Assembly: GCF_900188145.1 (NCBI RefSeq)
Contig: NZ_FZOJ01000004.1
Span: 228,701 to 292,700, forward strand
DNA from: Anaerovirgula multivorans
Lineage (GTDB): Bacteria > Bacillota > Clostridia > Peptostreptococcales > Natronincolaceae
Reading direction: 5' to 3'
Length of the DNA: 64,000 nucleotides
The notes beneath the pieces were generated by a model. That model was not told the DNA's origin. It made no database searches and saw only the letters and a list, made by a program, of their open reading frames with translations. Shown here one piece after another: positions 8,488 to 16,794 of this stretch (positions are counted from its first letter, which is position 1; each line of letters begins with the position of its first letter). A program made the translations under genes and the position numbers.

Positions 8488-9651
8488 TTATCCTACAAAT
8501 GCTTTTTTTAGTACCTCTAAATAGTCCTCCTTTGTCATAGGTCTTGGATTGCTTGCAGTAGAAATATTTTTCACAGACATCTCTGCTAGTACTTCAAAAT
8601 CCTTTTCTTCTATTCCCAAGCTTTTAAAGGAGGGGAGCCGTACATCAATAGTTAATTGTTTTACCATTTCCACAGCTTTATAAGCCCCTTCTTCTACATT
8701 ATTGAAGTTAGCTCCCATTACTCTTGCAAGATTTGCATATTTTTCCTTGCAATACTCCATATTATATTCCATTACATAGGGTAAAAGAATAGCATTGCAT
8801 ACTCCGTGGGGGGCATCGTATATACTACCTAAAGATTCCGCCATACAATGTACTGATGCTACATCTGCGTGACTAAAGGCTAAACCTGCTAAAAGGCTTC
8901 CCATAAGCATTCCTGCCCTAGCTTCTATATTATCTGGATGAAATACTGCAGTTTTTAAGTTTTTCCATATTAGTCCTACAGCATGTAGCGCTACCGCATC
9001 GCTGATAGGCTCTGACTCATTTACTGTATAGGCTTCGATGGCATGAGTTAATGCATCTACTCCAGTTGCTGCGGTTACTGATGCTGGCATACTGATGGTC
9101 ATCTCTGGGTCGACGAGGGCAATCTTAGGTGCTATCAAAGGACTTTTTACTGTCATCTTATAATTGTTTTGAGTATCAGTGATTACAGAAGAAAAGGTAA
9201 CTTCACTTCCACTGCCTGCGGTAGTAGGGATAGATATTAATGGAATGGTTGGTTTTTCAACAGCTTTTTTCCCTTCAAAGCTTTTTATTTTATCTGCACT
9301 ATAACTTACCAATACGCTAATGGATTTTGCACAATCAATAGGACTTCCTCCACCTACTGCAATTAATCCTTTAGCCCCAAACTTTTTGGCCGCTTCAGCT
9401 CCCTTTTCAACATTATAGTCCTTAGGATTAGCTTCAACTTCCTCAAAAACTTCATATTCTATACCAGCCACTTGCAAAGAAACAACTGTTCTATCCACCA
9501 AGCCAGCCTTCATAATCCCTTTATCTGTTACAATCAAGACCTTATTAATACCGAGTTTTTTAAATTCTTCTCCTACTTGATGGACTACCCCTATACCATA
9601 TTCTATTCTGGTAGGAAGTTCAAAGCTAAAAGTTTTCATTAAGTTATCCAT
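8488..9651 (-). CDS. Iron-containing alcohol dehydrogenase
   Basis: Group III NAD(P)-dependent alcohol dehydrogenase, about 387 residues, normal length. The nucleotide-binding motif GGGSPIDCAK and the phosphate-binding IPTTAGSGSEVT are intact. Metal ligands are supplied by GVDALTHAIEAY (Asp and His) and by the histidines of SHADVASVHCMAE and DAPHGVCNA. The ATG at 9651 (MDNLMKTF) is preferred over one 24 bp upstream because AAAGGAGG lies 7 nt before it. Close to 1,3-propanediol/lactaldehyde/butanol dehydrogenases; substrate cannot be read from sequence. It is monocistronic and divergent from pepT. Confidence 0.92.
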   Translation of the reverse strand: MDNLMKTFSFELPTRIEYGIGVVHQVGEEFKKLGINKVLIVTDKGIMKAGLVDRTVVSLQVAGIEYEVFEEVEANPKDYNVEKGAEAAKKFGAKGLIAVGGGSPIDCAKSISVLVSYSADKIKSFEGKKAVEKPTIPLISIPTTAGSGSEVTFSSVITDTQNNYKMTVKSPLIAPKIALVDPEMTISMPASVTAATGVDALTHAIEAYTVNESEPISDAVALHAVGLIWKNLKTAVFHPDNIEARAGMLMGSLLAGLAFSHADVASVHCMAESLGSIYDAPHGVCNAILLPYVMEYNMEYCKEKYANLARVMGANFNNVEEGAYKAVEMVKQLTIDVRLPSFKSLGIEEKDFEVLAEMSVKNISTASNPRPMTKEDYLEVLKKAFVG

Positions 9652-9926
9652 TACCATTCCTCCTTTTAAAAACATTTTATATCTTTCTAATATTCATCAG
9701 AAATTTCTTTTTTCCTTCTAAATTTTTTAGAGTTATTATTCTTTGTATTGATTTCTCATCTCAATGTTATATATTATTATATATAGATGCTGTTAATAAA
9801 TAATGTGCTACAGGTATCGAAATGCTATCTATATTAAGAAGAAGTGGGTATATAATTATTACTTTGAGGTACAATCTAAAGGTAAAGAATAGTATCCTCT
9901 TTAAGAGGATTGAATGGAGGCGCCTA

Positions 9927-11153
9927 ATGAAAACTGTAGTGGAAAGATTTTTAAATTATATTCGTGTGGATACCATGTCTGATCCTAATTCTGATTCTTG
10001 TCCAAGCACAGAAAAACAGTTACAGCTTGCAAGATTGTTGGCTGCAGAACTGAAGGAACTTGGCCTAGAAGAAGTAAGTCTTGATGAAAATGGTTATGTG
10101 ATGGGAACATTGCCCTCTAATACTGATATAGAAATTCCTACTATTGGGTTTATCGCCCATATGGACACTAGTCCTGATATGTCCGCTATCAATGTAAAAC
10201 CTCAGATCATAGAGCAATACAATGGTAAGGATATAATATTAAATAGAGAAAAAAATATTATCTTGTCTCCTCAAGATTTTCCTGAGTTGAAAAATTATGT
10301 TCATCAGGATTTAATTACAACTGATGGAACAACCTTGTTAGGAGCTGATGATAAAGCTGGAATAGCAGAGATTATGACAGCTCTTGAGGATTTAATCAGT
10401 CATCCCCATATAAAGCATGGTCCGGTTAAGATAGCTTTTACCCCTGACGAAGAGATAGGCAGAGGAGCAGATAGGTTTAATGTTCAAAGGTTTGCTGCAG
10501 ATTTTGCTTATACACTAGATGGGGGAGAAATTGGAGAACTCGAATACGAAAATTTTAATGCGGCCTACGCCAAAATCATCATAAAAGGTCGCAATGTACA
10601 CCCTGGTTCAGCTAAAAATAAAATGATTAACGCCCTCCTAATTGCTATGGAACTACATGCTATGCTGCCTTCCAACGAAACACCAGCATGTACAGAAGGA
10701 TATGAAGGCTTCTTCCATTTAAATGATATGACAGGAAATGTAGAAGAAACCTTTATGCACTATATTATCAGAGACCATGACAGAGATAAGTTTGAAACTA
10801 GAAAGGATAGAATTCATAAGATTGTAGCTTATATGAAAGCTATCTATGGAGAAGATGCTATTCTTTTAGAAATGAAGGATCAGTACTATAACATGAAGGA
10901 AAAAATTATTCCAGTAATGCATGTAGTTGAAACAGCTGAAAAGGCCATGAAGGAGTTAAATATTAACCCTATCATCAAGCCAATAAGAGGGGGTACCGAT
11001 GGTGCACGATTGTCCTACATGAATCTCCCTAGCCCTAACCTATTCACTGGAGGTCATAACTTTCATGGTAAGTATGAATTTATTCCTATTCCCTCTATGG
11101 AGAAGGCGGTAGAAGTAATTATAAAAATCATAGAACTTTATAGTGATAAGTAG
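9927..11153 (+). CDS. pepT: Peptidase T (tripeptide aminopeptidase)
   Basis: Zinc M20B peptidase that removes the N-terminal residue from tripeptides in the cytoplasm. At 408 residues from the ATG at 9927 it has exactly the family length. TGGAGG stands 6 nt upstream; the 35 extra codons of the longer open frame are not family sequence. Metal and catalytic motifs are visible: IGFIAHMDTSPD, LLGADDKAGIAEI, FTPDEEIGRGAD, YTLDGGEIGE, and the C-terminal PIRGGTDGARLS and NLFTGGHNFHGKYEFI. A strong terminator follows, so it is a single-gene unit. Confidence 0.96.
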   Translation: MKTVVERFLNYIRVDTMSDPNSDSCPSTEKQLQLARLLAAELKELGLEEVSLDENGYVMGTLPSNTDIEIPTIGFIAHMDTSPDMSAINVKPQIIEQYNGKDIILNREKNIILSPQDFPELKNYVHQDLITTDGTTLLGADDKAGIAEIMTALEDLISHPHIKHGPVKIAFTPDEEIGRGADRFNVQRFAADFAYTLDGGEIGELEYENFNAAYAKIIIKGRNVHPGSAKNKMINALLIAMELHAMLPSNETPACTEGYEGFFHLNDMTGNVEETFMHYIIRDHDRDKFETRKDRIHKIVAYMKAIYGEDAILLEMKDQYYNMKEKIIPVMHVVETAEKAMKELNINPIIKPIRGGTDGARLSYMNLPSPNLFTGGHNFHGKYEFIPIPSMEKAVEVIIKIIELYSDK

Positions 11154-11182
11154 TGTCTTAAAAATCTATCTATGACATAAAA

Positions 11183-11219
11183 GGAAAGAATGATGATTTC
11201 ATTCTTTCCCTTTTTTTAT
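11183..11219 (+). terminator. Terminator of pepT
   Basis: GGAAAGAATGA and TCATTCTTTCC form a perfect 11-bp stem with a 5-nt loop (11183-11209), followed by CTTTTTTT. It begins 30 bp after the pepT stop. Confidence 0.85.
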
Positions 11220-11328
11220 CTATTTATATATATCAATGAAATTGGAAGCTATCTTTTGAAATAGGCACGTAATTTCTATTGAAATAAGGCTTTAATATCT
11301 TAGAAGAAAATAAGAGGAAGAATGGGGT

Positions 11329-11357
11329 TTGCATATTAGCGGCACTTTGTATACAAT
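11329..11357 (+). promoter_or_regulatory. Promoter of the PII-like/antiporter operon
   Basis: TTGCAT and TACAAT are separated by exactly 17 nt, 36 bp upstream of the PII-like start codon. It follows the pepT terminator, which supports a separate transcription unit. Confidence 0.55.
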
Positions 11358-11392
11358 TTAATACATGGTGAAAAATTGAAAGAAGGGATAAA

Positions 11393-11746
11393 ATGCAAGC
11401 ATTGTTTATCGTATTAAACAAAACAGAATGTCTAGACGACATACTAAAAGAATTTGTAAATATTGGTATAAGAGGTGCTACTATTATTGATAGCCAAGGT
11501 ATGGCTAGCGCTTTAGTAAAAAGCCCCCAAAATAACATTCCCATTATAGGTACCTTAAGAGGTCTTGTTGATAGTTCACGCCCCTATAACAAGACTATTT
11601 TTACTGTTGTGGAGAATGAAAAAATGGCAGATTTAGCCATGGAGACAGTTAATGAAATTGTTGGGGATATGAACAGCGAAGGTACAGGTGTAATGTTCAC
11701 AATACCTGTAGGTAAAATATATGGTCTTGGAAATTTTAATGAATAA
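11393..11746 (+). CDS. PII-like signalling protein paired with an antiporter
   Basis: A 117-residue protein with the ferredoxin-like layout of PII/PII-like proteins: an N-terminal beta strand (QALFIVLNKTE), a helix (LDDILKEFVNIGIRGATII), a variable T-loop-like region (about residues 37-62), a second beta-alpha unit (KTIFTVVENEKMADLAMETVNEIV) and a C-terminal segment ending in FTIPVGKIYGLG. It lacks the GRGKQRG motif seen in the NifI proteins and in true GlnB/GlnK. The antiporter gene starts 29 bp downstream. By analogy with PII-like proteins that gate neighbouring transporters (SbtB-SbtA), it may bind a nucleotide and control the antiporter; this is inference. GAAGGGA precedes the ATG. Confidence 0.75.
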   Translation: MQALFIVLNKTECLDDILKEFVNIGIRGATIIDSQGMASALVKSPQNNIPIIGTLRGLVDSSRPYNKTIFTVVENEKMADLAMETVNEIVGDMNSEGTGVMFTIPVGKIYGLGNFNE

Positions 11747-11775
11747 ATAGTAGCGCATTGAGGAGGCGTATTTTT

Positions 11776-12987
11776 TTGAATCTTTTAGTAAAAATAAGCA
11801 TTATATTATTAGTAGGGATCTTAGGAGGGAGATTATCTAAACTCTTACGATTACCTTATGTAACTGGATATTTAATAGGAGGACTATTAATTGGACCTTC
11901 CTTTACAAATATTATTACGGATGTCAACATACAAGGTTTTTCTATCATAAACGAGATTGCTTTAGCAGCTATTGCCTTTAGTATCGGAAGTGAGTTTCTC
12001 ATTGAAGAATTAATAAAAGTAGGAAAAAAAATATTTATTGTTACAGTAGTTCAAGCATTTGCTACCATAATTATGGTTTTTTCTGCAAGTTATTTTTTGT
12101 TGCATCAATCTTTTGAATTGAGCATCCTATTAGGTTCAATAGCAGCTGCTACAGCACCTGCTGCTACAACAATGATTATAAAACAATATAATACAAAAGG
12201 TCCTTTAACAAAAACGATTTTGCCAGTAGTGGCAATAGATGATGCTTTATGTGTAATGAGTTTTGGTATAGCTATGGCCATTACAAAGATTTCCTTTGGA
12301 GCAGGGGATATGTCTTTTTTACAAATGATGATTTCTCCTCTAGTTGAAATTGTTGGTTCATTGGTTGTAGGGTTCGGTGCAGGATTCATTCTAGCATTTT
12401 TAGCCAATAAAACTAAAAATGATGAAGAACTATTAACACTTGTGCTTGCTTTTGTTGTAATTGGAAGCGGCATCGCCAGTGGATTGCATCTTTCTCCAAT
12501 ATTGACATGTATGATGATTGGTGGAACACTTACAAATCTTATGCAGAACCATATGAGAGCTTTTCATGCTATAGGGAGATTTACGCCACCAATTTACTTG
12601 TTTTTCTTTACATTGGCAGGAGCTAGTCTACATCTTGAAGTTTTAGGACAATTGGGCTTATTAGGAGCTGGCTATATACTAGCAAGAGCAACTGGCAAGA
12701 TCCTCGGAGCTGGCTTAGGCGCTAAAATGGTAGGGTATCCTGATACGATTGTAAAAAACTTAGGGTTTAGTTTATTGCCTCAGGCTGGGGTAGCAATTGG
12801 TTTAGCCATGTTAGTAAAACAAGAAATACCTCAAATTGGCGATAAAATAAGTACCATTATTTTAGGTGGTGTTTTCGTATATGAATTAATCGGACCCATT
12901 ATGGCAAAATTTGCTTTAAACAGAGCTGGAGAAATTCATCCAGACACTGTAGCTCCACAAGAAGCATTGGCTAAAGGACATAATTAA
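11776..12987 (+). CDS. Cation:proton antiporter (CPA2-type)
   Basis: Integral membrane exchanger of the Na+(K+)/H+ antiporter fold, about 403 residues with roughly 12 hydrophobic segments. Typical features are GGRLSKLLRLPYVTGYLIGG and LIGPSF near the N-terminus, AIAFSIGSEF, and the unwound-helix motif AAATAPAATTMIIKQ followed by PVVAIDDALCVMSFG, which supplies the Asp-Asp pair of the exchange site. No C-terminal RCK/TrkA domain is present; the separate PII-like protein may take that regulatory role. The chosen TTG start at 11776 lies 9 nt after AGGAGG; the upstream TTG at 11758 would put the ribosome site inside the coding region. A strong terminator follows. Confidence 0.88.
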   Translation: MNLLVKISIILLVGILGGRLSKLLRLPYVTGYLIGGLLIGPSFTNIITDVNIQGFSIINEIALAAIAFSIGSEFLIEELIKVGKKIFIVTVVQAFATIIMVFSASYFLLHQSFELSILLGSIAAATAPAATTMIIKQYNTKGPLTKTILPVVAIDDALCVMSFGIAMAITKISFGAGDMSFLQMMISPLVEIVGSLVVGFGAGFILAFLANKTKNDEELLTLVLAFVVIGSGIASGLHLSPILTCMMIGGTLTNLMQNHMRAFHAIGRFTPPIYLFFFTLAGASLHLEVLGQLGLLGAGYILARATGKILGAGLGAKMVGYPDTIVKNLGFSLLPQAGVAIGLAMLVKQEIPQIGDKISTIILGGVFVYELIGPIMAKFALNRAGEIHPDTVAPQEALAKGHN

Positions 12988-13039
12988 AAAATTCCTTTAA
13001 CCAAACTGAAGGAAAAATCAAATATTCTCACATGGTTAA

Positions 13040-13074
13040 AATACTATCAGCCACATGGCTGATAGTATTTTTTT
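13040..13074 (+). terminator. Terminator of the antiporter operon
   Basis: AATACTATCAGCC and GGCTGATAGTATT form a perfect 13-bp stem with an ACAT loop, followed by seven T. It is the strongest terminator in the window. Confidence 0.92.
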
Positions 13075-13151
13075 CATATCCACTAACCATTCAAATAAAA
13101 CCTATGTAAATTCAATAAACGTTTTAATAGAAGTTTGCCATAAGAATGCTC

Positions 13152-13312
13152 TTACACTGAACCATATAATTTGTCTAAATCGTACCCTTCTTTTATAAGA
13201 ATGCCTTTCTGTTCATTAATATATGTAAGTATGATATCTGTATTAAATTCAGGATGGAACTGTACTCCCCAGATATTTTTATTTATAGAAAAAGTAGGGT
13301 TAATGATATCCT
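13152..13312 (-). pseudogene. C-terminal relic of a class I glutamine amidotransferase
   Basis: The minus strand encodes LEDIINPTFSINKN, IWGVQFHPEF, NTDIILTYINEQKG and LDKLYGSV, then a stop at 13152. IWGVQFHPEF is the diagnostic end of the GATase-1 triad (His and Glu). No start codon or nucleophile-cysteine part (GxCxGxQ) is present. Upstream stops at about 13313 break the frame, and only weak traces continue toward 13410. Relatives are GMP-synthase-like stand-alone amidotransferases of about 230 residues; roughly the last 50 remain. The plus-strand frame over the same bases has no family features. Confidence 0.7.
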
Positions 13313-13414
13313 CTAATCACACTTTTCAACAACTACCGATATTTTTAGCAGGGATGGTGGAGCTAGATTCGGATTTCAGCATCAAGGTAGACGTTTTAAA
13401 CAGCCCCTTGTTAT

Positions 13415-14371
13415 TCATAAAAACAAACCATATAAAACAGGTAGTATAAAAGGAACCGTAAATGTCAAAATAGCTCCCGTAATCAGAGTAACCAGCCCCA
13501 GTTCAACCCCTACAAATTTCGTTACAGGTACGAGCATAGTATCCATATTGCCGGCAGCACCACCTGCAATCGGACTGCCGGTACTGATCCTTATCAGCAA
13601 TGGCAGCAGCAGTACCGTAAAAAATTCTCGCATTACATTTACAACGAACCCATAAGTTCCCGCTTCAATTCCGTAAATCTGTGTCATATATGCTCCCGTT
13701 AAACTGTAATAACTCATTCCACTTGCCGACATTACGGATGTGTGTAATGGTACTCCGAGAAGAATTCCCGCTGTGAAGCCGCCCACAAGACTTCCCAAAA
13801 AAATTGCTATTGAAATATAAATGACTCGAAAACCAAGTATCCTTATATATTTAAAAACTTTTCTGTTGGATCCAAGGTTTATGCCAACACTGACATAAAG
13901 TGTAATCAGAGATCCCACCAGCAGATAATCAAGTATAAAGATCGGAATGTATAGCATAACAAAATAACCAAGTATTACACCTATAACAATGCTTACAGGC
14001 ATAATCCAAATCAGTGGTGAACTTTTACTTTTTTCTTCCTGCGAAATATCAATTTCGCTATTTATATTGATATTTTCCGATAAGAGCTTCTCCCTCAGCC
14101 TTTCCAGCGGTAGCATAGTTTTCTCTATAATTACCGTAAATAAGATGCTGAAGACAATGGCACATAAGGATATAGCAAGACAATTTAGACCTATGGAATC
14201 CAGATTTGACATAACGGAATCATTTATGCCGATATTCATTCCAATCGTCAGCATAAGCACAACTAAGGCTATATTGATAATTCTATCAATTCTTTTCAGT
14301 GTCCTTTCCGTCAAATTGCGCATACCTATAAAAAGTCCTGCAGCAAGGCATAAAAAAGGCATCCATGTCAT
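13415..14371 (-). CDS. LysO-type lysine exporter (DUF340 family)
   Basis: Inner-membrane exporter, 318 residues, length and motif order of LysO/YbjE. About eight hydrophobic segments form two halves joined by a charged linker (residues about 95-118, REKLLSENININSEIDISQE). The C-terminal half holds the conserved GVPLHTSVMSASGMSYYSLTGA and VNVMREFFTVLLLPLL. The final GGAAGNMDTMLVPVTKFVG is also typical. In E. coli LysO exports L-lysine and analogues; the same role here is inferred. An SD-like GGAGGTGC lies 7 nt upstream of the ATG. No partner gene is adjacent; an amidotransferase relic follows. Confidence 0.85.
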   Translation of the reverse strand: MTWMPFLCLAAGLFIGMRNLTERTLKRIDRIINIALVVLMLTIGMNIGINDSVMSNLDSIGLNCLAISLCAIVFSILFTVIIEKTMLPLERLREKLLSENININSEIDISQEEKSKSSPLIWIMPVSIVIGVILGYFVMLYIPIFILDYLLVGSLITLYVSVGINLGSNRKVFKYIRILGFRVIYISIAIFLGSLVGGFTAGILLGVPLHTSVMSASGMSYYSLTGAYMTQIYGIEAGTYGFVVNVMREFFTVLLLPLLIRISTGSPIAGGAAGNMDTMLVPVTKFVGVELGLVTLITGAILTFTVPFILPVLYGLFL

Positions 14372-14615
14372 TCAACAGCACCTCCAGTTTTTACATATTC
14401 TTTTTCTTTGGTTTCATCTTCATTGTGCCACATAGTTCAGTTAAAGTTATATTAATAATTACTTCTTTAAAATATTATAAATTCCTCTATATTAGTACAT
14501 GTTTCTTTTGAACTAATCAGACTCTCTCTCACTTCATATACTACTATCATACTGTATTCCCTTCTGCTAAGCAGTTGGAAACTAAAGACTTTATTAGATC
14601 ACTCCTTTAAAACAA

Positions 14616-14653
14616 AAAGGGAAAGAATGATAATTCTCATTGCTTTCCCCTTT
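14616..14653 (-). terminator. Minus-strand terminator
   Basis: AAAGGGAAAG (14616-14625) pairs with CTTTCCCCTTT (14643-14653), with extra pairing AATGA/TCAT inside. On the minus strand the stem is followed by TTTTTGTTTT. It lies about 12 bp beyond the stop of a small minus-strand frame at 14665, which is the main reason to consider that frame. Confidence 0.65.
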
Positions 14654-14664
14654 ATATATTATTA

Positions 14665-14865
14665 TTAATAATAACCCCATCCATATGGTCTGCGCCATAT
14701 TGCCAACAATGTTAAAAACCATAATAGTAAACTACTGCCAAATAGAAATTGAGTTTCTACAGATCTTGATAGATTGCTATTATTGGAGAATTCAATTTCT
14801 TCCACTAGTAAGCTTTTTACTATATGGATTCGCTGTCGATGCATATCTGTTACAAAGCCATCCAT
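14665..14865 (-). CDS. Possible small membrane protein
   Basis: A 66-residue frame with one hydrophobic helix near the C-terminus (FLFGSSLLLWFLTLLAIW) and an aromatic end RRPYGWGYY. The SSLLLWFLTLL run resembles the small hydrophobic protein at 26507-26671. In favour: a good terminator lies right after its stop. Against: no ribosome site precedes the ATG at 14865 or the internal ATGs, and the N-terminal half is unconvincing. It could be the tail of a decayed gene. I see nothing else in 14372-14965 except a short hairpin. Confidence 0.3.
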   Translation of the reverse strand: MDGFVTDMHRQRIHIVKSLLVEEIEFSNNSNLSRSVETQFLFGSSLLLWFLTLLAIWRRPYGWGYY

Positions 14866-14932
14866 TTGAATTGAAATTTATGGGGGTATGCCTATATTAA
14901 TAATGAGCCATGCTTTTTATAAGTACATAGCT

Positions 14933-14959
14933 AAAGGTCCAACAAAAACTTAGACCTTT
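14933..14959 (-). terminator. Weak terminator after the RACo-like gene
   Basis: AAAGGTC (14933-14939) and GACCTTT (14953-14959) pair just after the stop codon at 14966. The T-run on the minus strand is poor, so this may be a weak terminator or an mRNA 3'-end hairpin. Confidence 0.35.
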
Positions 14960-14965
14960 ATTGCT

Positions 14966-15724
14966 TTAATAAAACATATTTTCAATAAACAAATGATTGA
15001 ATTGTGGGCTCATGGAGAGATTAATTGCTTTTGCCTTCTCCACTATTGTATCCAGATTTTCCTTGCAGTTTTTATCAAGGAGATATTTCACAGTTCCTCC
15101 TAGACTAGTATTACCGCTAATCTTGATCTTATCTTTTAGCTCCTCTGGTATCAACCCTATCCTTACTGCATTTTCTATGTTGATATTGCTGCCAAATCCT
15201 CCTGCTAAATAGACATGATTTATGTCATTAGAACTTGCTCCATATTCCTGCATTAAACACTCAATTCCCGATCTTAAAGCTGATTTTGCCAATTGTATCT
15301 CTCTTATGTCTTTTTGAGTGATCTTTATAGAGCCCTCTTTGTCATTATGATAAACAACGACTTCTCCATTAGCAAATGTTTCTGCTAATCGTCCTGTGCT
15401 GTCTATCCAACCATGCCTTAGTCCTTCGGCGATTGTATCAATAATGCCAGATCCGCACATCCCTATGGGTTGTTGATTTCCAATGACCTCATATATAAAA
15501 GCATCCTTTTGATAGGTTACCGAAGCTATAGCTCCTGCTATGCAACCAGTTCCGCAGGAGATATTTCCACCTTCTAGGGCAGGTCCAGCTGCAGTGGCAG
15601 TAGCCAACATGCGATCTTTTTTGCCTATAACAATTTCTCCATTAGTTCCTATATCAATCAGCATATTCACCTTTTCTGATTGGAATTCTTTTACACGATC
15701 TTTGCTATGAACGGTAATATTCAT
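14966..15724 (-). CDS. Truncated corrinoid-activating (RACo-like, DUF4445) ATPase
   Basis: Matches the C-terminal half of reductive activators of corrinoid methyltransferases. Motifs are MLIDIGTNGEIV, TATAAGPALEGGNISCG, PIGMCGSGIIDTIAEGL, the segment KDIREIQLAKSALRSGI, and VYLAGGFGSNINIENAVRIGL. Family members have about 500-650 residues with an N-terminal [2Fe-2S] ferredoxin domain and the first half of an ASKHA ATPase; both are missing. The 253 residues begin just before the second phosphate-binding loop. The ATG at 15724 has a usable ribosome site, so the fragment could be translated. The upstream 330 bp hold only repeats. Either a non-functional 5'-deleted gene, or a domain needing a partner encoded elsewhere. 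Genes for its likely client system lie immediately upstream. Confidence 0.75.
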   Translation of the reverse strand: MNITVHSKDRVKEFQSEKVNMLIDIGTNGEIVIGKKDRMLATATAAGPALEGGNISCGTGCIAGAIASVTYQKDAFIYEVIGNQQPIGMCGSGIIDTIAEGLRHGWIDSTGRLAETFANGEVVVYHNDKEGSIKITQKDIREIQLAKSALRSGIECLMQEYGASSNDINHVYLAGGFGSNINIENAVRIGLIPEELKDKIKISGNTSLGGTVKYLLDKNCKENLDTIVEKAKAINLSMSPQFNHLFIENMFY

Positions 15725-15791
15725 TTTGCTCCACACTCCTCAACAATCCATGTACTGTTTTAATAGTAAAGATTCACTTTCTAAAACAAAT

Positions 15792-15838
15792 ACTACTACT
15801 ATTTTACGACACTGGTAGGCCTTTTTAATAGTAGTAGT
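15792..15838. repeat. Inverted repeat of ACT triplets
   Basis: ACTACTACTATT (15792-15803) pairs perfectly with AATAGTAGTAGT (15827-15838) across a 23-nt loop. On the minus strand it is followed by TATTTGTTTT, so it may terminate the corrinoid-protein transcript before the RACo-like gene. Confidence 0.45.
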
Positions 15839-15915
15839 AGTAAAAAATAGTGACTTTTTATATTTTCTATTTAAAATTTATCCTTCGGTGTATTGCTAAG
15901 ACTCCCGCTTCTTCT

Positions 15916-15967
15916 AGATAAACAAACTAAGCGACTAACACAAAATCAAAGATTTTGGTTATCTGCT
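15916..15967 (-). repeat. Dispersed hairpin, copy 3
   Basis: On the minus strand: outer arms AAGC/GCTT, inner stem AAAATC/GATTTT with a 3-nt loop, then a TAGTTTGTTTATCT tail shared with copy 4. Confidence 0.6.
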
Positions 15968-15970
15968 TAT

Positions 15971-16030
15971 AGATAAACAAACTAAGTGACCAACACGAAA
16001 GTTGCAAATCAAACTTTCGGTTGTCTACTT
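15971..16030 (-). repeat. Dispersed hairpin, copy 4
   Basis: On the minus strand: outer arms AAGT/ACTT plus GAC/GTC, inner stem GAAAGTT/AACTTTC with a longer loop, and the same tail as copy 3. Stem bases differ from copy 3 on both sides yet still pair. Confidence 0.6.
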
Positions 16031-16061
16031 ATGAATTAAGTCTCATTTTATAAGCGCATAT

Positions 16062-16694
16062 CTAATTGATGATTTCTGCTAACTTATCAGCTGCACTTAC
16101 TGCATCTTTAGTGTAGAAATCTCCTCCAACTTCCTTTACATATTCTTCAGTTACAGGTGCTCCTCCTGCCATTATAGCATATTTTTCTCTTACACCTTTA
16201 TTTTCAAACTCATCAACAACTGTTTTAATATATGGCATGGTTGTTGTTAATAGAGCTGACATACAGACAACATCTGCTTGATGTGCTTCTGCTGCTTCTA
16301 CGAATTTTTCTGCTGGAATATCTACTCCTAAGTCAATTACCTTATAGCCTGCACCCTTCATCATCATAACTACTAGGTTCTTTCCTATATCATGTAAATC
16401 TCCCTTTACTGTACCCATAACCACAGTCCCCTTTGGCTTGACATCCTCATCTGCTAAGGCTTTCTCTAGAACCTCCATACCACCGTTCATGGCACGAGCT
16501 GCTATTAAAACCTCTGGTACGAAAGCTTCATTTCTTTTCCATCGATCTCCGATATCCATCATACCCTTTAATAATCCTTCATTTAAAATGCCTTCTGATT
16601 TTAATCCTTGGTCTAATGCTTCTTTCACTAATCTTTGAACTTCCGCTACTTGGCCTTTTTGTAATACCTCCGCAATTTGATCATACAATGACAT
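16062..16694 (-). CDS. Methyltransferase corrinoid protein (MtbC/MtaC-type)
   Basis: Carries a cobamide and shuttles methyl groups between two methyltransferases. About 210 residues from the ATG at 16694, which follows AGGAGGT. Residues 1-85 form the four-helix N-terminal cap (B12-binding-2 domain). The Rossmann B12-binding domain has the base-off motif GDLHDIGKNLV (DxHxxG with the cobalt-ligand His), then MSALLTTTM and the AGGAPVTEEYVKEVGGD loop. Full length and intact. It lies between the UroD-type methyltransferase gene (about 100 bp upstream) and the shortened activator gene, in the order expected for a methyl-transfer operon. Confidence 0.93.
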   Translation of the reverse strand: MSLYDQIAEVLQKGQVAEVQRLVKEALDQGLKSEGILNEGLLKGMMDIGDRWKRNEAFVPEVLIAARAMNGGMEVLEKALADEDVKPKGTVVMGTVKGDLHDIGKNLVVMMMKGAGYKVIDLGVDIPAEKFVEAAEAHQADVVCMSALLTTTMPYIKTVVDEFENKGVREKYAIMAGGAPVTEEYVKEVGGDFYTKDAVSAADKLAEIIN

Positions 16695-16794
16695 GTCCTT
16701 ACCTCCTATTAATTGGTATTTCCTATCTAACATATCTTTTTCAATGGCCTCGCCACTAAAGGTTTGCCATTTTCTACATCCTTTTCATAATCTT

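Larger units (their letters stand above)
15885..16050. repeat. Composite dispersed repeat with two hairpin units
   Basis: Outer flanks (ATCCTTCGGTGTATTGC on the left, GAATTAAGTCTCATTTT on the right) recur at 27603-27655 with nothing between them. Here the flanks enclose two tandem hairpin units (15916-15967 and 15971-16030), both starting AGATAAACAAACTAAG. The flanks look like one locus into which hairpin units were inserted, or from which they were lost. Confidence 0.55.

Noticed and set aside
13171..13449. A 92-codon plus-strand frame
   Set aside because: The minus strand over the same bases carries a clear amidotransferase C-terminus; the plus frame has no ribosome site or recognisable motif.
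14640..14900. An 86-codon plus-strand frame
   Set aside because: It overlaps the minus-strand terminator and candidate small gene, with no ribosome site and no family motif.
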